Assembly (NCBI GenBank): GCA_046760445.1
Contig: JBHIEE010000160.1
Span: 1-5,136 of the forward strand
Direction: 5' to 3'
Origin: JBHIEE01 sp046760445
Lineage (GTDB): Bacteria > Acidobacteriota > Aminicenantia > JdFR-78
DNA length: 5,136 bases
This document shows positions 1-4,967 of the stretch, one piece after another. Every line of letters begins with the position of its first letter. Position 1 is the stretch's first letter. A model generated the notes under the pieces. The model was not told where the DNA came from and did not search any database. It saw only the letters and a list, made by a program, of their open reading frames with translations. A program made the translations under genes and the position numbers.

Positions 1-2106
1 TTATGGTCAAAAACTCCTCTGGCCAAATTTAATTGGCATTCTGCTTTAGAAATTATAAATCCTGAGGGAGAAATTCTCTCCAGATTTTCTTTAAATATGC
101 CTATATTTTATTTTGCTGAATTCTCATTCCCTCTTAGGGATGAATGGTCAATAATTGAACAGGAAATGCCTTTTTTAGGAAAAGAGAAAAAAGTATTGAT
201 TGGTTATAAAGACTGGTTTGAAGGGGAAACTCTTCTTGGCAGAACAATTCTTTATCTTTCTATTGATTATGACATGCTTCCTTTTATTCGTTCCCAAAAC
301 CCATATTCTGAAATCCTAAGAGCTCCCTTTTTGCCTTCCTTTGGCCGGACAGAATTTGGTATTGCTGTTTTTAATACCAATGGGTCATTGCTTTTTAATC
401 CTGAGAAATTAAGCACAGGAATCTCTCCTGATCTACTAACACTAATAAATAATTCTTCTAAACCAATCTGGTCCTCTTTCACAGATAGAGGGAAAAAACA
501 TCAATCCCTATATTTTAAATTTGAGAATAGAATTTATTCTCTCTTTTATCCTTTGAAATCAATAAAAAAATATTTCGTCGAGTACTGGAAATTATTTCTT
601 AGCTACCTGATCCTGTTTTCTTTTATCATATCTATTTATTTATTTATCACCAAGAAAACAATTAAAAATCCAATCTGGTCATTTTCCAATAAGGTTTATT
701 TGTCTTTTTTTATAATTGCTGTTCTTCCTCTTTTGCTATTTTCGATTTTTACCAAGAACTTCTTTACCCGAGAATTTACTGAACAATTTAAAGAAAAAGC
801 AGAAGCCCATTTAAATTTTGTTCATCGAGTGATGGAAGATTTCGTCTCCCTTCAGATGGAAAAAGAAAAAGGAATGAAAATTCTTCCTGATGATTTGGTT
901 TTATGGATAAGTTCAACTATCTCCAATGATGTTAATCTCTACCAAAATGGAAGAATAACTTCTTCTAGTCGAAGAGAATTATTTAAGATTGGTCTCCTTC
1001 CAGAAATAATAGCGGGAGAAACTTACTATCAAATCTTGGCCGAAAACAAACCGTTTGATATAAGACAAGAAAAGATAGGCACCTATTCTTATTACACTCT
1101 TACAGTTCCTGCCTTACTTTTCAATAAAATTTTTCTTCTCTCCCTCCCTTTTCCTTATGGTCAGGAAGAAATTTCTGAAGCAACTCAAGAATTGATAGAA
1201 TTTCTTGTTTTTGCTTCAACTTTTATTATTGGTCTGGCTTTTATTTTGGCCCGGAGTATGGGTAGTATTATCCTCACCCCCATTAAAAAATTGCTCTCCG
1301 GGACAAAACAAGTTTCCCAAGGGAATCTTGAAGTATCAATCAACCATAAACCAAAAGATGAAATGAAAACCTTAATCGATGGCTTTAATACTATGGTGAA
1401 AAATTTAAAAAAACAACAAGAGGAATTATCCCAAATAAGTAAAAAGATTGCCTGGGCAGAGATGACAAAAAGGGTGGCTCATGAAATTAAAAACCCTCTA
1501 ACTCCAATCCAATTATCTGCTGAGCATATATTAAAAGTTCATCAAGATAAAGCTTCTAATTTCGATCAAGCCTTAAAAGAATCAGCTGAGTATATAATTA
1601 AAGAAGTAGAAAATTTAAGAAAAATTGCCCAAAAATTTTTAGATTTTTCAAGAGAAGAAGCCCTTAAAAAAGAACTTTTTAATTTAAAAGAAGCGTTTCA
1701 GGAAATTATTAGGCCTTATAAGAAATTATTTTCTGGTAAAATAAAATTCATCGAATCTTATTTAACTGAAGAACTAAATATTTATGGAGATAAAGAGAAA
1801 CTAAAAATTTCTTTCAGAAATATCCTCATTAATGCCATTGAAGCTATTCGGAAAAAAGGAGAGGTAGAGATCAAACTCAAAAAAGGTCAAAACTGGGTAA
1901 ATATCGAAATTAGAGACACTGGCATAGGAATGGAAAAAGATTTATTAGAAAAAGTCTTCCAGCCCTATTTTTCGACTAAAGATATTGGGACAGGATTAGG
2001 CTTACCGATTGCTAAGAAAATAATTGAGGAACATGGAGGTCAAATAAAGGCCTTAAGCAAATTGGGAGAGGGAACCACAGTTGTGATAAAGCTTCCTATA
2101 GAATAG
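1..2106 (+). CDS. NtrY-like sensor histidine kinase, 5' end outside window
   Basis: Membrane sensor kinase that would autophosphorylate on histidine and pass the phosphate to a response regulator. The frame is open from base 1 with no stop, so the ATG at 97 is internal and the true start lies upstream. An extracytoplasmic region is followed by hydrophobic segments near 590-655 and 694-760, a second sensor stretch, and a membrane segment near 1201-1254. HAMP follows (about 1255-1410), then a short coiled linker and the HisKA domain with H-box RVAHEIKNPLTPIQ; the phospho-accepting His codon is 1480-1482. The HATPase domain shows an N-box (NILINAIEAI, key Asn at 1831), G1 box DTGIGM (1915) and G2 box GTGLGL (1987). 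The H-box and the multi-membrane, HAMP-bearing layout are those of the NtrY group. All catalytic motifs are intact. No NtrX-like regulator follows, so the partner is upstream or elsewhere. The signal is unknown; a nitrogen role should not be assumed. Confidence 0.95.
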   Translation, partial: LWSKTPLAKFNWHSALEIINPEGEILSRFSLNMPIFYFAEFSFPLRDEWSIIEQEMPFLGKEKKVLIGYKDWFEGETLLGRTILYLSIDYDMLPFIRSQNPYSEILRAPFLPSFGRTEFGIAVFNTNGSLLFNPEKLSTGISPDLLTLINNSSKPIWSSFTDRGKKHQSLYFKFENRIYSLFYPLKSIKKYFVEYWKLFLSYLILFSFIISIYLFITKKTIKNPIWSFSNKVYLSFFIIAVLPLLLFSIFTKNFFTREFTEQFKEKAEAHLNFVHRVMEDFVSLQMEKEKGMKILPDDLVLWISSTISNDVNLYQNGRITSSSRRELFKIGLLPEIIAGETYYQILAENKPFDIRQEKIGTYSYYTLTVPALLFNKIFLLSLPFPYGQEEISEATQELIEFLVFASTFIIGLAFILARSMGSIILTPIKKLLSGTKQVSQGNLEVSINHKPKDEMKTLIDGFNTMVKNLKKQQEELSQISKKIAWAEMTKRVAHEIKNPLTPIQLSAEHILKVHQDKASNFDQALKESAEYIIKEVENLRKIAQKFLDFSREEALKKELFNLKEAFQEIIRPYKKLFSGKIKFIESYLTEELNIYGDKEKLKISFRNILINAIEAIRKKGEVEIKLKKGQNWVNIEIRDTGIGMEKDLLEKVFQPYFSTKDIGTGLGLPIAKKIIEEHGGQIKALSKLGEGTTVVIKLPIE

Positions 2107-2151
2107 ATAGTTTATGATTTATAGTTTTTGATTTCCTTGTCTAAGAATCAT

Positions 2152-2185
2152 GGGGTCTTGGGGTCATTAAAGGGTCATGAGGTCA
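2152..2185 (+). repeat. Cluster of GGGGTC(A)-like motifs
   Basis: Four near copies of RGGTC(A) lie in a row: GGGGTC at 2152, GGGGTCA at 2160, AGGGTCA at 2171 and GAGGTCA at 2179, spaced 8, 11 and 8 bp. The last runs into the 18-bp inverted repeat of the Y1 transposase remnant. The same heptamer occurs on the minus strand at 2284-2290 and on the plus strand at 5130-5136. I read these as foot sequences of the same element family. They could instead be duplicated insertion-target sequence. Confidence 0.5.
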
Positions 2186-2360
2186 AATCTTTATTCTTTA
2201 ATTTTTTCCTAAACTCATTCTCAACCTTTTGAAATAATATCTTTAATTCTTTATCTTTTTCCATTCTCTCCTGCAGTCTTTAGTGACCCCTAAAAAATCT
2301 TCCTCTATAAGTAATATGATAGATTGCTCCTGGAAATTGAATTCTAAGTGGTATAGCCAT
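2175..2360 (-). pseudogene. REP-associated (Y1/IS200-like) transposase remnant, internally deleted
   Basis: Reading down from the ATG at 2360-2358 gives MAIPLRIQFPGAIYHITYRG, which matches the conserved start of REP-associated Y1 transposases (M-A-R-P-L-R-I-x-F-P-G-A-x-Y-H-V-T-x-R-G-N). After six more residues a TAA stop (2282-2280) ends it. The same frame then continues through a charged, helical tail (MEKDKELKILFQKVENEF onward) to KNKDLTS and a TGA at 2177-2175. That tail resembles the C-terminal end of these proteins. Intact relatives are roughly 200 residues or more; here 62 codons remain. The HUH histidine pair and catalytic tyrosine region are missing. It is therefore a dead copy made by internal deletion plus a stop. 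Identification of the N-terminal block is strong by family knowledge; assignment of the tail is less sure. Confidence 0.8.
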
Positions 2361-2409
2361 GGTTAAAATAATATAGAAATTCTATTTTGTCAAGAATAAA
2401 GATTTGACC
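2181..2409. mobile_element. MITE-like derivative of a Y1 transposon, bounded by 18-bp inverted repeats
   Basis: GGTCAAATCTTTATTCTT at 2181-2198 recurs as its perfect reverse complement at 2392-2409. The pair encloses most of the transposase remnant, whose C-terminal codons (KDLT) are written by the left repeat. The 229-bp unit thus looks like the two ends of a full-length element with its middle lost. IS200-type elements normally carry subterminal hairpins rather than classical terminal repeats, so the repeats may be recognition or structural sequences. The outer limits are uncertain: GGGGTCA motifs extend the left side to about 2152, and a run of C extends the right side to 2412. Confidence 0.65.
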
Positions 2410-2412
2410 CCC

Positions 2413-2544
2413 TTCGCTCCCTGCAGTCTGATAGTTAGGGAAGACAGCAATATAGGCACTCGCAAACACCACATCTTTGTGCTCTAGACGAACGAAACCT
2501 ATAATGATTTTCAACAATCGAATGAGGTGAGGCCAGGGAGCGAA
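2413..2544. repeat. 11-bp inverted repeat pair TTCGCTCCCTG / CAGGGAGCGAA
   Basis: TTCGCTCCCTG at 2413-2423 and its exact reverse complement at 2534-2544 bracket 110 bp with no credible gene. The left arm begins one base after the run of C that ends the Y1-derived element, so this may be an older repeat into which that element moved, or part of the same larger repeat family. A minus-strand frame stays open across it but carries repeat sequence at one end, so I do not call it a gene. Confidence 0.5.
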
Positions 2545-2552
2545 AATGACTG

Positions 2553-2573
2553 AAAAGTGCCCGAGAGTGGGCA
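2553..2573 (-). terminator. Weak stem-loop after the membrane protein gene
   Basis: On the minus strand, one base past the TGA of the membrane protein gene, TGCCC-ACTCTC-GGGCA forms a 5-bp GC-rich stem with a 6-base loop, followed by C and four T. Position and orientation fit an intrinsic terminator, but the stem is short and the T tract poor. It could instead belong to the neighbouring repeat. Confidence 0.35.
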
Positions 2574-2574
2574 A

Positions 2575-3141
2575 TCATAATTTATCAGCGGCCCTAAACA
2601 AAATTATAGCTCCTAAAATGGAAATGGGTAGTACCAGAATTAAGGCCAAAAAAGACAGGAAAATTGAAACCAGGGCAGCACCTTCTATTATTGCTAGAAC
2701 CCCGTATGCTGTGGCTATCCCCCCGAATTTGTCCTGCAACTGTAAAATGCCTATACCAAAAAACACGGTCACAATGCCAAGGAAGAAAAATATTATTGCA
2801 CCAACGACCAAATCGAAAGGAAAGTCAAGGGAAATCAAGCTCAAACCATTAAACATAGTGACTACAATTATAAGGAAATAGGAGGAGACAAAAAGAAGGC
2901 GATTTTTAAGATTTGTTCCAATCAGTACGAATCCTCTAATCCATAATATGTCAACAATTATGAGCACAACAGTCATGATGGCAGACAAAACGACTAGTGA
3001 ACTGGGCAGAGAGAATAACACGTCATCCCCAAACACTCCTTCATCAGAAAATGTCTTAGCGAATCCCAATATAAAATCGGGATAAAACAGAATTATGCTA
3101 ATAATTCTTGCTACCGCGGCAATTCTAAGGTCCTTTGCCAT
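2575..3141 (-). CDS. Small multi-spanning integral membrane protein, unknown function
   Basis: A 188-residue protein starting MAKDLRIAAVARIISIILF. About five hydrophobic segments are visible, near residues 9-28, 45-71, 83-105, 110-133 and 145-181. The last is long enough for two short helices. Between the first two there is a short acidic loop (DEGVFGDD). No catalytic motif, metal-binding cluster or transporter signature is visible, and I do not recognise the family. The N-terminus lacks a cleavable signal, so it probably inserts directly in the inner membrane. The ATG is preceded by GGGAG (3152-3156) with 10-base spacing, an acceptable start. The gene overlaps the end of a 32-codon ORF on the same strand by 17 bases, which suggests translational coupling. 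It stops with TGA, immediately before repeat-rich DNA. It reads as a true gene because of its length, coherent topology and codon pattern; the antisense frames inside it are shadows. Confidence 0.8.
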   Translation of the reverse strand: MAKDLRIAAVARIISIILFYPDFILGFAKTFSDEGVFGDDVLFSLPSSLVVLSAIMTVVLIIVDILWIRGFVLIGTNLKNRLLFVSSYFLIIVVTMFNGLSLISLDFPFDLVVGAIIFFFLGIVTVFFGIGILQLQDKFGGIATAYGVLAIIEGAALVSIFLSFLALILVLPISILGAIILFRAADKL

Positions 3142-3223
3142 CCTTTATCATCTCCCTCATATAGGGCATTTCGTCGGATGAAATAGGAATTTCCTTTTTG
3201 AGCCAACAACAATTTTTCTCCAT
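3125..3223 (-). CDS. 32-residue ORF overlapping the membrane protein gene start
   Basis: ATG at 3223-3221, TAG at 3127-3125. The peptide starts MEKNCCWLKKEIPISS and ends EMIKDGKGP; it is hydrophilic, with an adjacent Cys pair. AGGAGG lies 13 bases upstream (3237-3242), a strong but distant ribosome binding site. The last 17 bases overlap the 188-residue membrane protein gene in another frame, an arrangement typical of coupled genes. The frame is also open upstream of the ATG (LDNFIRRGGIKQK) until a TAA inside the IS end. It may therefore be the surviving 3' part of a longer gene cut by the IS, rather than a complete small gene or leader peptide. No family is recognised. Confidence 0.4.
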   Translation of the reverse strand: MEKNCCWLKKEIPISSDEMPYMREMIKDGKGP

Positions 3224-3265
3224 TTTTTGCTTTATTCCTCCTCTTCTAATGAAGTTGTCAAGTAC

Positions 3266-3281
3266 TAATTACACTTCATTA
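3266..3281. repeat. Subterminal inverted repeat of the IS, transposase-distal end
   Basis: TAATTACACTTCATTA pairs with TAATGGAGTGTAATTA at 4845-4860, matching at 15 of 16 positions. It is the end lying downstream of the transposase. A 9-bp piece (ACTTCATTA) also has a perfect inverted copy just outside, TAATGAAGT at 3247-3255. Confidence 0.75.
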
Positions 3282-3284
3282 AAA

Positions 3285-3493
3285 AATGTTTTTAAACTTA
3301 GCTGTGGTGGTGTTCTTCCAACCCTCATAATCCCTTTATCTAACCTCTTTCATTCTACGGTCCTTATGACCAACTTACTTTATTCAGATCAAAGGGGAGG
3401 TGGAAGTTGACCAAGCTTGCTCGTGCAAGACCATATGTCTTACGAGGTTATACGGTCCTCCTTCCACCACAACTTCTCTCCTTCCGATTATCA
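3285..3493 (-). ncRNA. Candidate IS1111-type bridge RNA region
   Basis: Non-coding stretch directly after the transposase stop. IS110-family recombinases use a bridge RNA whose loops pair with target and donor DNA, and in IS1111-type elements it is encoded here. The sequence is rich in structure. An 8-bp stem (3399-3406 with 3461-3468) encloses two side-by-side hairpins: 3416-3420 with 3425-3429 (loop TCGT), and 3429-3437 with 3449-3457 (one mismatch, one G-T wobble), the two sharing base 3429. A third short hairpin is 3359-3362 with 3368-3371. The loop bases 3444-3450 can pair with 3341-3347. Two motifs occur twice each: TACGGTCCT (3356, 3451) and TGACCAA (3367, 3408), plus strand. RNA ends, promoter and guide segments are not established; strand is inferred from the transposase. 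Confidence 0.55.
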
Positions 3494-4798
3494 TTAAGCA
3501 GTTAATCTTAATTCAACTGCCTCTTCTTGAAATTCTCTCTCATCTCTTAAAAGTGAAAATATTACTTTAACTAACTTTATTGTTACTGCACACCCTGCCC
3601 GTCCGGCAGGCGGGAAAGCCTCTTTCTTTCTCAATGTTTGTCCAAATCGATTCTTAGAGCTAAGCTTTCTCTCATAATAGCTTCTGAAATATTCACTCCT
3701 CACAATAACTCTCATGCTCATATAATAGAGAAACTTTCTCAGTAAATATCTTCCTTTTTTAGAGATTATCTTTCTTCCTATCCAAAGTCCTGAATCATTC
3801 TCTACCGGATCATAACCAGAATACTTAACTATCTTTCTGTAGTCGCTAAAGTTTCCTGGCGCTCCTAATTCCCCTAAAAACACAGCAGCAGATAATTTCC
3901 CAATCCCAGGTATTGATAATAGATACCTTACACAAGGAACTTGCATTACCAACTTCATCATCTCTGTCTCTATCTCCTTTAATTGAGCTTCACTACGTTT
4001 TAACTCATCTAAATACATCTTTACCTTGTATCTGTCTGCAGAGCTAATTTCCGCTAATCCGACTGATGACTTGGCTGCTTCATAAACCTTTTGTGCCTTC
4101 TCCACAGCTTTTGCTCTTCTTCTCGAGCTCTTAGCTATATCCTCACTTATGGTAAATATATCTTGCTTTAAAATATCTTCTGGAAATGGATATTTCTCTA
4201 ATATTACCCACAGCCCTTTAGCTTTCATTGACCAAAATATTCCGTTTAGCTCAGGAAAATAATCATCCAAAACTGCTTTTAAGGCATGTTTGGTCCCTGT
4301 ATTGTATCTTCGTATCCTTTCTCTTACCTTGCCTAATGTCCTTAATTGCCTGAAAATGTTATCCTCTATCACTGTATCTAAATATTTTCCCTCTCGAACT
4401 ATATTAGCTATAGTTAAAGCATCTCTCACATCACCCTTTCCTGAACTGCTTTCATCAAGCTCTCTTTGGTGTTTTAAAGCTGTTGTCCTGACAAATCTCA
4501 CTTCAAATCCTTGCTCTTTACTAAAATAGGCAATCTTTCGCCAGTAATGCCCTGTTGGTTCAAATCCTACTAAAACATCTCTAAATCCATGCCTTTTAAT
4601 TTGCTCTTTTGTTAATCTCATATAATATTCAAAACCTTTCCGACTATTGTATATCTTGGGATAAGTTGCAAGTACTGTTCCATCTTTCCTCGTCAAAGCC
4701 ATAGCATTAAATTTACTGCCTATGTCTAAGCCAATTATTAATGTTCTCTCCTTTATCCTTTTGCGTTTCTCCACATTTTTGGTTAATTGTTTTTTCAT
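3494..4798 (-). CDS. IS110-family transposase (DEDD recombinase)
   Basis: A 434-residue recombinase that moves the surrounding IS, probably guided by a bridge RNA. The N-terminal RuvC-like domain shows IIGLDIGSK (D25), VGFEPTGHYWR (E80) and GKGDVRDALT (D123, D126), the DEDD set. A helical coiled region covers roughly residues 140-285. The C-terminal Transposase_20 domain begins near LSIPGIGKLSAAVFLGELG (about 294-312) and includes VENDSG, whose S336 is the likely nucleophilic serine. The start is firm: AGGAGG (4807-4812) sits 8 bases before the ATG. Length is ordinary for the family, slightly extended by residues 395-402 (FPPAGRAG), a GC-rich palindromic insert in frame between KKEA and CAVTIKLVKVIF. 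All expected catalytic residues are present, so the protein may be active unless the insert harms it. A plus-strand frame inside is a shadow. Confidence 0.95.
   Translation of the reverse strand: MKKQLTKNVEKRKRIKERTLIIGLDIGSKFNAMALTRKDGTVLATYPKIYNSRKGFEYYMRLTKEQIKRHGFRDVLVGFEPTGHYWRKIAYFSKEQGFEVRFVRTTALKHQRELDESSSGKGDVRDALTIANIVREGKYLDTVIEDNIFRQLRTLGKVRERIRRYNTGTKHALKAVLDDYFPELNGIFWSMKAKGLWVILEKYPFPEDILKQDIFTISEDIAKSSRRRAKAVEKAQKVYEAAKSSVGLAEISSADRYKVKMYLDELKRSEAQLKEIETEMMKLVMQVPCVRYLLSIPGIGKLSAAVFLGELGAPGNFSDYRKIVKYSGYDPVENDSGLWIGRKIISKKGRYLLRKFLYYMSMRVIVRSEYFRSYYERKLSSKNRFGQTLRKKEAFPPAGRAGCAVTIKLVKVIFSLLRDEREFQEEAVELRLTA
3593..3616 (-). repeat. 24-bp GC-rich palindromic insert inside the transposase gene
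   Basis: The segment is about 80% G+C in AT-rich surroundings. CCTGCC (3594-3599) pairs with GGCAGG (3605-3610) around a 5-base loop; CCCG (3598-3601) and CGGG (3611-3614) give an overlapping alternative fold. It encodes residues 395-402 (FPPAGRAG). Removing these 8 codons leaves EA-CAVTIKL, close to the usual IS110 pattern at this point, so it looks like an in-frame insertion rather than native coding sequence. Exact limits are uncertain by a codon. Confidence 0.65.
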
Positions 4799-4806
4799 AG
4801 TAATTA

Positions 4807-4812
4807 CCTCCT
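4807..4812 (-). promoter_or_regulatory. Shine-Dalgarno of the IS transposase
   Basis: AGGAGG on the minus strand, 8 bases from the ATG at 4798-4796. It fixes the transposase start. No convincing -35/-10 pair lies between it and the IS end, so transcription probably depends on the flanking promoter or on a promoter formed when the IS ends join in a circle. Confidence 0.8.
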
Positions 4813-4844
4813 ATATTCATAATTCTTTTGGAATAAACATTTCC

Positions 4845-4860
4845 TAATGGAGTGTAATTA
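4845..4860. repeat. Subterminal inverted repeat of the IS, transposase-proximal end
   Basis: TAATGGAGTGTAATTA, the partner of 3266-3281 with one mismatch (4850 against 3276). It lies about 46 bp upstream of the transposase start codon. Confidence 0.75.
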
Positions 4861-4912
4861 CTATGTTTTATTTTTTCAACTTTTATCTGTCCCATTTATC
4901 TCACTTCTTTAT

Positions 4913-4924
4913 AGTAAGCTTACT
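4913..4924. promoter_or_regulatory. 12-bp perfect palindrome, possible operator
   Basis: AGTAAGCTTACT reads the same on both strands. It falls about 15 bases downstream of the -10 box of the minus-strand promoter, in the predicted untranslated leader, where a repressor could block elongation. Its role is inferred only from position. Confidence 0.35.
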
Positions 4925-4931
4925 GACATGG

Positions 4932-4954
4932 TTTGTTGAAAATATCACAACAAA
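4932..4954. promoter_or_regulatory. Dyad TTTGTTG-N9-CAACAAA over the -10 box
   Basis: TTTGTTG (4932-4938) and CAACAAA (4948-4954) form a perfect 7-bp dyad whose centre contains the -10 hexamer (4939-4944). Symmetry over a core promoter element is typical of a repressor site. No regulator gene is visible in the window. Confidence 0.4.
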
Positions 4955-4967
4955 AAGTGATTGTCAA
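4939..4967 (-). promoter_or_regulatory. Sigma-70-type promoter reading toward the IS
   Basis: On the minus strand a perfect TTGACA (4967-4962) is followed after exactly 17 bases by TATTTT (4944-4939), four of six matches to the -10 consensus. Transcription would begin near 4932 and run into the IS. The first ATG downstream (4895-4893) starts MGQIKVEKIKH, which enters the IS end after about 11 codons. The promoter lies outside the IS and probably belonged to a gene that the IS displaced; it may now drive the transposase. Confidence 0.55.

Larger units (their letters stand above)
3263..4863 (-). mobile_element. IS110-family insertion sequence, IS1111-like
   Basis: The element consists of a DEDD transposase gene, only about 46 bp between its start and the upstream inverted repeat, and a long non-coding stretch of about 230 bp after its stop. 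Subterminal inverted repeats of 16 bp (15 matches) lie at 3266-3281 and 4845-4860. Inverted repeats plus a long non-coding 3' end are the marks of the IS1111 group; the IS110 group proper lacks such repeats and has its long non-coding end upstream. On the minus strand both outer edges carry AGTA (4862-4859 and 3266-3263), so the exact crossover is ambiguous by a few bases. No target duplication directly abuts the ends, as expected for this family. The copy looks intact apart from a small in-frame insert in the transposase. Confidence 0.8.

Noticed and set aside
2107..2160. Terminator after the histidine kinase gene
   Set aside because: Only AT-rich sequence without a GC stem; no intrinsic terminator can be supported.
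2344..2574. 76-codon minus-strand frame directly after the membrane protein TGA, same frame
   Set aside because: It starts only by TTG with no ribosome binding site, runs through both inverted-repeat arms and ends inside the Y1 remnant. Reading through the TGA is not supported, so an extended membrane protein or a separate gene is unlikely.
2546..2881. 111-codon plus-strand frame opposite the membrane protein gene
   Set aside because: Lys- and Pro-rich translation typical of the antisense of a hydrophobic protein, no ribosome binding site, and fully explained by the minus-strand gene.
3198..3410. 70-codon plus-strand frame across the IS left end
   Set aside because: It spans flank, inverted repeat and the structured RNA region, and has no domain or ribosome binding site.
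3251..3476. GAAGTTGT at 3251-3258 with its inverted copy at 3469-3476, read as a guide-target match for the bridge RNA
   Set aside because: The match lies several bases away from the predicted crossover, where known guides pair across the core, and an 8-mer match is weak evidence.
4713..4895. 60-codon minus-strand frame beginning MGQIKVEKIKH
   Set aside because: Only the first 11 or so codons lie outside the IS. The rest is IS leader and an out-of-frame reading of the transposase start, so it is not a real protein in this form.
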